Notes under the pieces: model-generated
The model's database searches: none
Told to the model about the DNA's origin: nothing
The model's input: the letters and a program-made list of their open reading frames with translations, nothing else
Shown here: positions 1-8,647 of the stretch, piece after piece
Numbering within the stretch: the stretch's first letter is position 1
Layout of the letters: every line of letters starts with the position of its first letter
From: Methylobacterium fujisawaense
GTDB taxonomy: Bacteria; Pseudomonadota; Alphaproteobacteria; Rhizobiales; Beijerinckiaceae
Reading direction: 5' to 3'
NCBI RefSeq assembly: GCF_014138435.1
Contig: NZ_JACJIM010000002.1
Location: forward strand, 744,001-808,000
DNA: 64,000 bases
Program-made: the position numbers and the translations under genes

Positions 1-450
1 GAAGCAGGCGACCTGGGGCAGATCGGGGAAGCGCCGCCGGAAGATGCGGATCGGCTCGAGATTGTGCGGCTGGTGGAGGGGAGCCAGCGGCACGAGGCGC
101 TCCAGGGCCTCCAGGACCTCCGCAGTCACGCGCACGGGCTCGCAATAGGTCATCCCGCCATGGACGATCCGGTGCCCGACGGCGACCAGCTCGAAGCCGC
201 CACTGTGCGCGCGCATCCAGGCGGCCACGTGCAGGAGCGCGTCCTCGTGGCCGAACGCCCCGTCGCTGCCGAAGTCCTCGTCGGCCACCGTCGTGCCGGT
301 CCGATCACGGATCCGCAGATGGGGCGCTTCACGGAGCCCCTCGAACAGGCCCCGGAAGATACGCTGCGGCTCTTCGCCATCGCCGAGGATGAAGACTTGG
401 AACTTGAGGCTCGACGAGCCCGCATTCAGGACGAGCAGGACCGGGGTCAT
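1..450 (-). CDS. ackA: Acetate kinase, N-terminal part (cut by window edge)
   Basis: Acetate kinase interconverts acetate plus ATP and acetyl phosphate in the cytosol. The 150 codons present begin MTPVLLVLNAGSSSLKF, the phosphate-binding N-terminal motif of the ASKHA acetate/butyrate kinase family, and further on contain VGHRIVHGG and PLAPLHQPHN, both typical of AckA. The gene continues beyond position 1, so the C-terminal two thirds are unseen. The ATG at 448-450 lies only 3 bases after the stop of the short upstream reading frame, suggesting translational coupling with what was once a phosphate acetyltransferase gene, the usual Pta-AckA pair. Confidence 0.93.
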   Translation of the reverse strand, partial: MTPVLLVLNAGSSSLKFQVFILGDGEEPQRIFRGLFEGLREAPHLRIRDRTGTTVADEDFGSDGAFGHEDALLHVAAWMRAHSGGFELVAVGHRIVHGGMTYCEPVRVTAEVLEALERLVPLAPLHQPHNLEPIRIFRRRFPDLPQVACF

Positions 451-453
451 CGG

Positions 454-633
454 CTAGACCTCGGGCATCAGACGCGCCGCCCGCTGCCCGGCGACGAACA
501 GGGAGGCCACGGCGCAGGGATGGGCGACCGCCACCCGAAGCTCCGGCAGCGCCTGCGCGGCCGCGATCAGCCGATCGTCCTTCTCGTGGCGGCGCGTGTC
601 AGACGATGGCCGTGCGGGAGCCAAAGTCGGCAT
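454..633 (-). pseudogene. Phosphate acetyltransferase remnant with probable internal deletion
   Basis: A 59-codon reading frame beginning MPTLAPARPSSDTRRHEKDD with a purine-rich stretch upstream. Residues 18-40 (KDDRLIAAAQ, then LRVAVAHPC) resemble the N-terminus of the phosphate acetyl/butyryltransferase family, which normally runs to 300 or more residues. After the Cys of AHPC the protein reads AVASLFVAGQRAARLMPEV and stops, which resembles the C-terminal end of such proteins (…SCAVA…). I infer an in-frame deletion of the catalytic core joined near a Cys codon. It sits 3 bases upstream of ackA, where pta is expected. It cannot be a working enzyme; alternatives are a small unrelated ORF or an assembly error. 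Confidence 0.5.
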
Positions 634-818
634 CGTGAATTCTCCTGGCGGGAGAGACAGTACGCCGCTTCGCCAGCGCCCCCTTGAGCGAGATCAAGGA
701 TCAGGCGCCCTCGCTCTCCGAAGCGCACCGCAGTGTATGGCGTCACCGGTCGCCCGCTTGATCGGCCGAGACAGCATGTGGCCCCTGTCGGCGCGCGACG
801 CTCCGTTCAGGGGCCGTC

Positions 819-2087
819 TCAGGACCGGCCGAAGGAGCCTTGCCGGCTTGCGCCGGATCGGCGGCGGTGGCGCGGCGCGGCGCGGCGCGGCGCGGCGCGG
901 CGCGCGAAGGCTGCGGAGAGCGCGTTCGCGGTCAAGCCGTGCGCGAGGATGCTGAGGATGATGGTGGCCGCGACCGTCGTCGTCAGGACCTGACGTCCCG
1001 GAAGATCGGCCGCGAGCACGATGACGGCGAAGACCACGCTGGCGAGCCCTCTCGGACCGAACCAGCCGACGAACAGCTTGCCGTCCGTCTTCAGGCCCGT
1101 GCCCGTCAGAGCCAGCCAGACCGGAAGCATGCGGATCACGGTGAGGCTCAAGACCGCGTAGACGATGACCGCCCAGGTCAGCCGCTGCGGGACCTGCGCG
1201 ATCACGACGGCCCCGAAGAGCACCCAGGTCGACAGGGCCAGGACGTCGCCGGCCCCCTCGGCCGCGCAGAGCAGCTCGTGCTTGACCACGCGGTGCCGCG
1301 CCATGCCACCGGCGACGAGGCCGCCGACGAAGGATGCAATGAAGCCGCTGCCGCCCAGAGCCTGCGCGGCCGCGAACGCCGTAAGCGCGAGCGCCACCGC
1401 GGGGAGTTGCCGCCAAGCCGAGCCGATCCAGCCGCGATTGCCGGCATAGCGCAGGGCCCCGACGCCCAGAACGGCCAACCCGCCGCCTACGACGAGGCCG
1501 ACACCGATCTCCGTGCCGAAATGGTGGACCGTAAGATCCAGCGGGGGCCGCCCCGGATCGGATCCCGCGGCGAGCGTCAGGAAGATCAGAAGGACCGGGA
1601 CGCAGATGCCGTCATTCAGGCCGCTCTCCACATTCAGCCCTTCGCGCACTGGGCCCGGGAGGTCCGGATTCGTGACCACTGCCTTTCCGAAGGCCGCATC
1701 CGTCGGCGCCAGGATCGTCGCGAGAAGGGCGCATTCGAGGAAGCCCAATTCCGGGAATAGAATGGTACCGACCAGGAAGCCGAACAGGATTGTAAGCGGC
1801 AATCCGATGAGCAGGAGACGTCCGGGGATCGCGTATGAGCGTCGCAGCACGCCGAGGTCGGCTTTGGCGGCATCCGTGAACAGTACGAGGGCCAGCGTGA
1901 ACTCGGCCAACCGTTGAAGAAGATGGGCCTCGGCGTTCACCGTGATGATGCGCAACCCGGCCGGCCCTGCAGCGAAGCCGAAGGCGGCGAAGATCACGGC
2001 GCCGGCCAGTGGACTGCGCTCCAGCGGGACCGCCACGAGGCTGTAGGCGAAGACGAATGCGAACAGGACCGCGATGGTCTGGTACAT
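819..2087 (-). CDS. Cation:proton antiporter, NhaP/CPA1 type
   Basis: An inner-membrane sodium or potassium/proton antiporter of about 422 residues with a dozen hydrophobic segments. The CPA1 core is visible: LAPTDAAFGKAV around residues 127-137 and NVESGLNDG around 152-160, the positions where NhaP-type exchangers carry their Asp and Glu/Asn-Asp ion-binding residues. A late conserved WFGPRGLASVVF segment is also present. The start is the ATG at 2085-2087; two in-frame TTG codons lie just upstream. The last 30 residues are Arg/Ala/Pro-rich and encoded partly by a pentanucleotide repeat, so the tail may vary in length or frame. The ion cannot be assigned from sequence. Confidence 0.9.
   Translation of the reverse strand: MYQTIAVLFAFVFAYSLVAVPLERSPLAGAVIFAAFGFAAGPAGLRIITVNAEAHLLQRLAEFTLALVLFTDAAKADLGVLRRSYAIPGRLLLIGLPLTILFGFLVGTILFPELGFLECALLATILAPTDAAFGKAVVTNPDLPGPVREGLNVESGLNDGICVPVLLIFLTLAAGSDPGRPPLDLTVHHFGTEIGVGLVVGGGLAVLGVGALRYAGNRGWIGSAWRQLPAVALALTAFAAAQALGGSGFIASFVGGLVAGGMARHRVVKHELLCAAEGAGDVLALSTWVLFGAVVIAQVPQRLTWAVIVYAVLSLTVIRMLPVWLALTGTGLKTDGKLFVGWFGPRGLASVVFAVIVLAADLPGRQVLTTTVAATIILSILAHGLTANALSAAFARRAAPRRAAPRHRRRSGASRQGSFGRS
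871..904. repeat. Pentanucleotide tandem repeat (CGCGG)x6
   Basis: Six perfect copies of CGCGG (871-900) followed by CGCG. The repeat lies inside the 3' end of the antiporter gene and encodes an RRAAPRRAAPR-type tail on the minus strand. The unit is five bases, so gain or loss of one copy changes the reading frame of the last few dozen residues. Confidence 0.9.
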
Positions 2088-2531
2088 CAACAAAACCGAT
2101 GGAGCCGCCGTTGTCTTGCGGCGGTGACCGTTGTCGGATTACGGTTTTGACATTCCGGAAAGCGTATTTATCGGGGACATGATTTGATTTAGGTCAAGGC
2201 GCGAGAAAAATTGTTTCGCAATTTGGAAATGACAGCGCAGGAGCTGGACTTAAAAAATTTCGCGTGAAACACGATAATAAGTTTCTTTCATCAGCCTCAT
2301 AAGCCAGTCGCGATCGATATTCCGGCTCCGCTTGAATCGTTTCATTTGGCAATGTGCCGCTTCGAGCGCGGTGCGGAAAAATTCGGATCGACCGCGTTTT
2401 CGACGGCGGGAGGACGGACACTCTGAGGTCAGCCCCCGCCGAGATGGCGGGAGGGCAGCCCGGATCGATCCGGATGCCTCACCGGGCCTGCGTCGGAACG
2501 CTATCTGCCCGTAGCCAGGAAGGCGCGTCAG
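2088..2531. other. Intergenic region, AT-rich, no gene
   Basis: 444 bases between divergent genes. Roughly 2140-2360 is markedly AT-richer than the surroundings and probably carries the promoters for both the antiporter and the secreted protein. Reading frames here look like shadows and I see no recognisable domain. Confidence 0.5.
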
Positions 2532-2897
2532 ATGTCGCGACATCATACCGGCCGGATATGCCTGCTGGCTCTGATCGCGCTTGCGCGCACGGCAACCGCC
2601 CAGGAGCTTCGCTCGCCGCTTATGGACCGCGGAAATTCCGTGATCCAGGAAAACGCCGCGTCTCTGATGCCCACGCTGCGCGGGCGGCATCTCTATGCCG
2701 ATCAGGGTGTGCGCGTCGGGCGCGTCCGCGAAGTCAGGGTCGGGCAGGACGGGACCACGCTCCTGGCGATCGTCGCCCGCCGGCGCTTGTTGGGAGGCGG
2801 AGAGATCGGCATTCCTGTGTCCACTCTCAGCCAAGTCGGCCCTGTGCTGACCATGCGGGGTACGCGCGACACCATTCGGGCCATTCCACCGTTGTGA
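2532..2897 (+). CDS. Small secreted PRC-barrel-like protein
   Basis: A 121-residue protein with a cleavable signal peptide (MSRHHTGRICLLALIALA, likely cut after TATA-Q). The mature part, LYADQGVRVGRVREVRVGQDG…AIVARRRLLGGGEIGIPVSTL, has the alternating strand pattern of a PRC-barrel, a small beta-barrel found in photosynthetic reaction centre subunit H and many short periplasmic proteins of alphaproteobacteria, where its role is mostly unknown. The gene stands alone. The PRC assignment is by eye; the export prediction is firmer. Confidence 0.75.
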   Translation: MSRHHTGRICLLALIALARTATAQELRSPLMDRGNSVIQENAASLMPTLRGRHLYADQGVRVGRVREVRVGQDGTTLLAIVARRRLLGGGEIGIPVSTLSQVGPVLTMRGTRDTIRAIPPL

Positions 2898-3161
2898 GAC
2901 GGGGATGGATCAGTTCTCGATGCCCATCGGCGCGGCCCGCTCGACCGAGCGCGTGCAGTCGATTTTCGGTCCGGCGAAAGCAGGGCGCGACTTCGGACGA
3001 CAGGGAAGCGTAGCCCGTATGGGAGGCCCATGAGCCGAAGCACGCGGATCCGGCGGATCCTCTCGGCGGCCCGGGAGGCGAAAGTTCGATCGTTGCGCTG
3101 GATCAAAGACTGGGACGCCGGTGTTCCGCCAAAAGGGCAATCCTGAGGGAGGGCCCTGCCG

Positions 3162-3395
3162 ATGCGAGAGCAACTGCGCGACGCCTACAACGTGTTTTGC
3201 CGCAAGCATAAGCCAGGCCTGTGCTGCGCCGTGCGCGAGGACCGTCCGGTTCCGAGCTTCCTCGACGCGGAGAGCTGGGCATTCGGCTACACGGTCCGCA
3301 GCAAGTCGGATGGGCCGGTCAGTTTCCAGTCCAAAGCGGCCCAGGAGGCGAATAGCCGCCTCGGCTTCTATCTTTTCCACGACGTCTGCGCCTGA
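3162..3395 (+). CDS. Small hypothetical protein (77 aa)
   Basis: I do not recognise a family. The ATG follows a good ribosome binding site (GAGGGAGGG about 9 bases upstream). The protein MREQLRDAYNVFCRKHKPGL… contains four Cys residues (C13, C21, C22 and the penultimate residue) and balanced composition unlike the Arg/Ser-rich shadow frames around it, which supports real coding. There is no signal peptide or membrane segment. It is an orphan with no neighbour closer than 260 bases. Confidence 0.55.
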   Translation: MREQLRDAYNVFCRKHKPGLCCAVREDRPVPSFLDAESWAFGYTVRSKSDGPVSFQSKAAQEANSRLGFYLFHDVCA

Positions 3396-4164
3396 GCCCT
3401 GCGGAGAATGGGCACCGCCCGGGGCGATGATCCGTACCGACACGGACTTGGCCGCACATCGAACATCGTCAGATGCCGGGCGCGCACAGGACCGGCACAA
3501 CAAGAGCCGGCCATCGTACCGAAGCGGCTGAGCCCGATCGCCGAGCACGGACACAACGCCGTTCGGCATAATCCGCGATGACGCGCCGCTATAGAGGGGC
3601 GACCGAAGCGGCCCCGTCGACCCTGTATCGAGAGAGTGCCCCTCGGGGTTGCGCTTGAGCGTCGCACAAGCCTTGGCGGCAACGGCGCCGATCATGTCCC
3701 GTCTGCAGAGCCTTCAGAGCCCTGGCACGAGCCGGCTTTCCCACGCCCGCCTTCGTATTGAAGTCGGTCGCACCGTGATCGCCCGCACGCCCGCAACCAG
3801 CGCGCGACGGGTCGCGATCAGGCGGGGCGGTCGTGCGCAGGGATGCCGTTTGCTTGAGACGCTGCCTCTTCAATGCAGGTCGATTGAAAGCGCACCGACG
3901 AATGCCGATAATTCACGAACAGATCCCACCGGGAGTGGGACTTTTCCGCTGAAAATCTCGAGACACCACACCGTCTGCAAGATGTCCTGTCCAGTGCAAC
4001 GCGCCCGCAGATCGCAGAGACGAGCATCGAGACCCAGACCATTCTGCGCCCGCGGCTTGAGACCGGCCTGTCTGCGGCGTCTGCCCAAGCCCTGGCCGAC
4101 CTGACGCGTGTCCAAACCGCAGCCTCTGCCAGCGGCCTGATTTCTGCGCCACTGCGCTCACGAT
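3396..4164. other. Gene-poor stretch, no supported gene
   Basis: 769 bases with overlapping reading frames on both strands, all Arg/Ser/Pro-rich and without ribosome sites or recognisable domains. I see no RNA gene. It may be degraded coding sequence. Confidence 0.45.
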
Positions 4165-4497
4165 CTACGGGCCCGTCCCGTCACCAACCACAACGGTCAA
4201 GATCGGACCCGTCGAGACCTCCGTGAACGGCCGTTCGAGGCTGGCGAGGAGATCCGCGATGACATCGTCGAGTTCGGAGGCTGCGGTACCGTAGAGCTGA
4301 AAGGCGCACCGGTGCGCCGCACGCGCGGTGGGATCAGAGAGGTGGGCCATGGCGGCTGCCTCGGACCGGCCTTTCTGTCGAAGCGTCGCGGCAAGTTGGC
4401 GATACAGGGCCAAGACGTCGGCACCGACGCGGGCGGCTTTGGACTGCACGACGGCCTGATCGATATCGGCTGAAGGTGATGCAATTTTGCCTGTCAC
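4165..4497 (-). CDS. Hypothetical protein (110 aa)
   Basis: Starts at a GTG (4495-4497) with a strong ribosome binding site (GGAGGGG) immediately upstream on the minus strand. The product is largely helical and soluble, with Ala-rich heptad-like segments (QSKAARVGADVLALYRQLAATL) and an acidic patch (ASELDDVIADLL). No family recognised. The good ribosome site and amino acid composition argue that it is expressed. It is isolated between gene-poor stretches. Confidence 0.5.
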   Translation of the reverse strand: MTGKIASPSADIDQAVVQSKAARVGADVLALYRQLAATLRQKGRSEAAAMAHLSDPTARAAHRCAFQLYGTAASELDDVIADLLASLERPFTEVSTGPILTVVVGDGTGP

Positions 4498-5526
4498 GGG
4501 CCCCTCCGATTATTGTATATGCAACCGATCCAAATATTCTCGCGCTGATCGGCACCGAATTTTATTCGTCGAGACTGCATCGATTGCATATCCCGAACCC
4601 GTCTGCACGCGTGCCATCGACGGTTCGGACGAACCGGCCGAGAGCCGTTCGAAGCCGGGCCGCTCTGTCCCGCGTCAGGAGAATTTTCTGCTCGACGACC
4701 GACGTGCAGGCCGTCGGCGCGAAGCGCCGCGATTCCTGCAACCGGGCCTGCGGGATGAGGCGCACATGCGCCGCACCCGTGCACCCCGCGCGCACCCGCC
4801 ACGGACAGACGCGCCGGTCGCCGCGCGCGTCCCCGCCCCGGCCTCACCCTGGGCTGCGCTGGATCGACACGTCGCCTTGCGCTGCCGCGGCGGAATGGCT
4901 GGGTGCGGGCAGATACTCCGGAGGGGGCCTGTGTCGGCTCGGCGCCATGATCAAGGTTTCTCCTCGCGGCGGAAGAAGACGGGTCTCGTGCGAGAAGCTG
5001 GCCTGAGCGCCCTGCGACGCAGATCGCTTGAACAGCCGCGCCGGGTCGCAACTCGCAATCGCGGCATCCTTGATCATGATACCACAGCTGAGCATTGATC
5101 TCTCTCAATATACTGCGCCGCCGCCCACCCGTCGGATTCAGACGAGCCGGCAGCCTGAGCCCCGCGACATCGGCCGACCGACAGGCCGACCGACCGCTCG
5201 GAATGCATCCGATGTCTCCGATGACCGCGCCGGCCGACCGCGCCGAATGGATCTGCGACAGCCGGAGCTGAGCCCGGAGCGCGAGACGCGCGAGATTGGA
5301 CGGCGCTCATCACGGCCTTGCCCGCAGCCAGGTTCGCCGACACGCACCGGCGGGACGCGCCGGCAGATCCGACTGAACCCGGCAGCATTCTATTGACGCG
5401 ATTCATGGATTGGGTAGAAATCCCGAACCCATGTCGGATATCAGATCGATTGCGCCCAATCTTTATTGCCTCTCATCATGGTTATATCTGGTCCAATCTC
5501 GGTCTCCACGTTGACTGATCATCCGC
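4498..5526. other. Gene-poor stretch with AT-rich pockets
   Basis: About 1 kb without a convincing gene. AT-rich pockets occur near 4500-4570, 5085-5115 and 5390-5520; the last is the likely promoter region for the M48 protease. A degenerate 12-base near-tandem repeat built on GGCCGACCGAC lies at about 5172-5195. All longer frames look like shadows. Confidence 0.45.
5393..5420 (+). promoter_or_regulatory. Candidate sigma-70 type promoter
   Basis: TTGACG at 5393-5398 and TAGAAA at 5415-5420 are separated by 16 bases, in an AT-rich pocket upstream of the M48 protease gene. Only the match to consensus supports it. Confidence 0.35.
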
Positions 5527-7767
5527 GTGGCCAGCCTATTGGCTGGGCGCACGGCCATCGTGCCGACGACACTTCAGGAGCGAGCCATCGCCGAGGAAAC
5601 GTCCCTGCCAGAGCGCTCGCGTATGCGCATCCTCGCGAGCCTCATCGCGGCCACCGTGTTGCTGCCCCTCGCAATCCTGCTGCTCGGACTCTGGCAGGGC
5701 CAGCGCGGAACCGACGATTGGAGGGAATTCGCGACCGAGCATGACCGGCTCGCCGCGGCTGTGGCGGATCTGGAGGCCCGCGCTCCCCGGGACGGGCGCC
5801 CCGATTTCCGCCTGCAGTTCCGCCACGACGGCCACCTCTATGGCGGCCCCTACGCCGTGGTGAAGGCGCGCGAGGCCCGCGACGAAGCCGGCACCCTCGC
5901 TGCGGTGATGGATTGGCGCCACACGCTGCCGCCGGTGGCGGTCCTCGGTGGCGGCATCGCGGCAACGCTCTCCCTGCTCGTCCTGGTCGTCGGCGGTGTG
6001 CTCGGGCAGGTCGGACGCACCTCCCGCCAGACGCTGGTTCATGGCTTTTCGCTGGTGCGGCGGCTGCTCCCCGTCGTGCTCGCCGCTCAGATCGTCGCGG
6101 CGACCGCAGGCTTCGTCGCCATCGTTCTCTTCGAGGCAGGCTTGCTCATCCAGGGCGGCTTCACCGGCGGGGGCGCAAAGCTCCTGGGCCTCGCGGCCGC
6201 TGCGGCCGGCGGCACGATCATCGCCGCGGGGGGCGCACTGATCGGCCTGCGCCAAGCGCTCGTTGCCTTCGAGCCCGAGCCTCTGCCGATCCTCGGGCGC
6301 CAGATCGCGCCGGCCGAAGCTCCGGGTCTCTGGCGCCTCGTCGAAGCGATTGCCGATCGGATGGGCGCGCTTAAGCCCGAGGCCCTGGTCGTCGGCCTCA
6401 CCGAGGGCTTCTTCGTCAGCGCGGGTCCGGCTGTACTCGAACCGGGCGGCACGCGTCTCGAGGGCCGGATCCTCTACGTACCGCTTCCCTATCTCGCCCT
6501 AATGCGCGTGGACGAGACGGCGGCGATCATCGGGCACGAACTCGCTCACTATGCCGGCGGCGACACCGACTACAGTCAGCGCTTCCTGCCGATCTACACG
6601 GGCGTCGGGCGTTCCCTCGATGCGCTCCTGAAGCGCGAGCGCGGCGGTCTCGGCCTGCTCGGACCGTCGGTGCGGCTGGGCCTGTTCGTGATGGAGCGCT
6701 TTCACCTTGCCGTGCGCCATTGGAGCCGGAAGCGCGAATTCGCCGCCGATGCAGCCGGCGCGGCTGCGACCTCGTCCGCCGCCTCTGCCCGGGCGCTCCT
6801 CCGCTCCGGCGCCGTGCGTCCGGGCATCGTGGACGTTCTGGAGACCGCTGCCGCTGCGCCGGCCGCGGCTTCTTCCGATCTCGTGGCGGCGGCTCTCGAC
6901 CGGGCGATGGCGCGCGGCCTCGACGACCCGGCAGCGCGTCTCGAAGACGGACAGGCCCACCCGACCGACACCCATCCGCCGACCCGCGAGCGCATCGCGG
7001 CCCTCGGCCTGGCGGTCGATGCGGACCTACTGACGGCGGCTAGAGCCCCGCCTCCGGCTCGCGCCCGCGAACAGCTCGCAGCCTATTTCACCGATCCGTC
7101 CGGCCTGTGCCGGGCCGCAACGCAGGACTTCCTTGGCGCAGTCCAGGCGCGCGAGGCAGCCGCGCGCGCCCATCTGGAGGCCACCGCCGCGGAAGTCGGT
7201 CCCGAGGATCGGGTGCTGCGCGCCAGCCACCGTGCCCGCGGCCTCGCGTTCGCGGTGAGTGGCGGCTTCTTCGCCGCCGCCGCGCTGCCGCTCGCGCTGG
7301 TCCGCATTCCCGGCCTGTCGTCTTACGAGGCCCGCGTACTTCTGGTCGTGATGCTGGCCCTTGCCGCTGTTTTCTGCGTTGCCGGCACCTTCGTGCTGGC
7401 GCGGGGGGAGCCGATCACATTGATCCTGAGTCCGACCGGGCTGACGGCGCCGGGCCTCGACCGCGTGATACCCTGGGCGGCCATCGCGGATCTCGACATG
7501 ACGCTGAGCCGCGGCGGGATCGCAATGCGGCTGTTGCTGCCGCCCGGCGCCGACTGGCCGGAGCGGGCACCAGGCCGGCACGCGATGAAGCTCGACCCCA
7601 AGCGCCGCATCGTGACCCTCACGGTCGGGCTGCCGCGCAAGATGAAGCCGCAGGATTTCGCCGATCTGATCGCCCGCTATCAAGCGGCCCATCAGGCTCG
7701 CCGCCTTCTGGCCGAACGTGCGCCGATCGCGACCCCCGCCGTCCCTCTCGAAACCCATCCTGCTTGA
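5527..7767 (+). CDS. Membrane-anchored M48 family metalloprotease
   Basis: A 746-residue zinc endopeptidase of the M48 (Ste24/HtpX-like) class. One TM helix lies near residues 34-55, three more between about 135 and 245. The catalytic motif HELAH is at 337-341 (IIGHELAHYAGG), and the third zinc ligand is probably the Glu in KREFAADAAG near 404. Two further TM helices occur around 575-630, followed by a cytosolic C-terminal domain. The longest frame begins at a GTG; the first ATG is codon 33 (5623), directly before the first TM helix, and could be the true start. The next gene begins 8 bases downstream, so the two probably form an operon. Substrates are unknown; family members handle membrane protein quality control. 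Confidence 0.88.
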   Translation: MASLLAGRTAIVPTTLQERAIAEETSLPERSRMRILASLIAATVLLPLAILLLGLWQGQRGTDDWREFATEHDRLAAAVADLEARAPRDGRPDFRLQFRHDGHLYGGPYAVVKAREARDEAGTLAAVMDWRHTLPPVAVLGGGIAATLSLLVLVVGGVLGQVGRTSRQTLVHGFSLVRRLLPVVLAAQIVAATAGFVAIVLFEAGLLIQGGFTGGGAKLLGLAAAAAGGTIIAAGGALIGLRQALVAFEPEPLPILGRQIAPAEAPGLWRLVEAIADRMGALKPEALVVGLTEGFFVSAGPAVLEPGGTRLEGRILYVPLPYLALMRVDETAAIIGHELAHYAGGDTDYSQRFLPIYTGVGRSLDALLKRERGGLGLLGPSVRLGLFVMERFHLAVRHWSRKREFAADAAGAAATSSAASARALLRSGAVRPGIVDVLETAAAAPAAASSDLVAAALDRAMARGLDDPAARLEDGQAHPTDTHPPTRERIAALGLAVDADLLTAARAPPPARAREQLAAYFTDPSGLCRAATQDFLGAVQAREAAARAHLEATAAEVGPEDRVLRASHRARGLAFAVSGGFFAAAALPLALVRIPGLSSYEARVLLVVMLALAAVFCVAGTFVLARGEPITLILSPTGLTAPGLDRVIPWAAIADLDMTLSRGGIAMRLLLPPGADWPERAPGRHAMKLDPKRRIVTLTVGLPRKMKPQDFADLIARYQAAHQARRLLAERAPIATPAVPLETHPA

Positions 7768-7775
7768 GGATCGCC

Positions 7776-8291
7776 ATGACTCCCCCTGCGAAGACAGAGG
7801 CCGAGGAAACCCTGCGGCTGCCATCGGAGCGCACCAGCTGGACCGTGATCTTCGGAGTGCTGTTCGGCTTCGTCCTGTTCAGCGGCATCCTGGCAGCCAG
7901 CGCGCTCTACACGGCGCCTGTCTTGATTTCGGACTGGCAGGTCCGCGAGACGGCGCAGCCTGTCCCGCGCGCACGGGTGGCAGATGGCAAGTGCAACGCC
8001 AAGCTCGTCATCCACATCTGCAATGCGACACTGACGCTATCCACGCCTCGGGGCAGCACGACACGGCGGGTGAACTACGTCTTCTCCGGCCCGCAGGCCG
8101 CCAATTTCGACCTCGTGGTGATGGCCGACCCGGCGCGGCCCGATATCGTCACCACAAATCTCGGTCTCGACCGGTTATGGAATCGGACCATCACCCTTCT
8201 CGTGATCGATGGAGCCATCTTGGCCTGTATCGTCGGAGCGTTGGTGTCGATCATCCGCAACGGGCGCGCGGCCTTCCGGGTCGCCATGTGA
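7776..8291 (+). CDS. Two-TM membrane protein, partner of the M48 protease
   Basis: A 171-residue protein with TM helices near residues 24-45 and 138-160, and between them an extracytoplasmic domain of about 90 residues with two Cys (GKCNAKLVIHICNA), possibly a disulfide. No family name recognised. It starts 8 bases after the protease stop with GAGGA just upstream, so the pair are very likely co-transcribed. A role as accessory or substrate of the protease is inferred from position only. Confidence 0.7.
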   Translation: MTPPAKTEAEETLRLPSERTSWTVIFGVLFGFVLFSGILAASALYTAPVLISDWQVRETAQPVPRARVADGKCNAKLVIHICNATLTLSTPRGSTTRRVNYVFSGPQAANFDLVVMADPARPDIVTTNLGLDRLWNRTITLLVIDGAILACIVGALVSIIRNGRAAFRVAM

Positions 8292-8647
8292 CCGGCAAAC
8301 CGCTCGGCCGAACCACACCGGGCGATCAGGGGGGCTGCCGCTGCGCAAGCCGTCGACGGGACAGGATGCTGGTCTTCGCCGCGGCGGATGGCGGCCTCCG
8401 GCTGCGAACGTCGAGCGGACGCTTCCGCCGCGCATCACGGCGGACAGGTGGAGCGACAGACCCGGACAGACCCGGACAGACCCGGACAGACCCTCATTGA
8501 AACGTATGGTCATCCAGTATTAATGCACATAAAACGAATTTGTTTAAATATTTTTGACGGACGGGCAGCCTGCGCAGCCAGTCTTAAAATCGTAAAGACA
8601 GCGTAGAATTTTCCTTCGACCCGATCCGGGCTCGGGTACGGCTCATG
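8292..8647. other. Intergenic region between convergent genes
   Basis: 356 bases between the 3' ends of the two-TM protein and the glycosyltransferase. It holds a four-copy 10-base tandem repeat and, at about 8510-8620, an AT-rich stretch. No gene seen. Confidence 0.5.
8455..8494. repeat. Four tandem copies of a 10-base unit
   Basis: GACAGACCCG is repeated four times in direct tandem, the last copy ending CT instead of CG. It lies in a non-coding stretch between convergent genes. Confidence 0.88.

Noticed and set aside
3649..4104. Plus-strand 151-codon frame considered as a gene or phasin-like remnant
   Set aside because: No ribosome site, Arg/Ser-rich composition and no family match that holds across its length.
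4844..5095. Minus-strand 83-codon frame
   Set aside because: Composition and lack of ribosome site give no support; overlapping frames in the same region are equally open.
5172..5195. Short GGCCGACCGAC near-repeat considered as an iteron or CRISPR-like unit
   Set aside because: Only two imperfect copies, no spacers, no replication or cas gene nearby.
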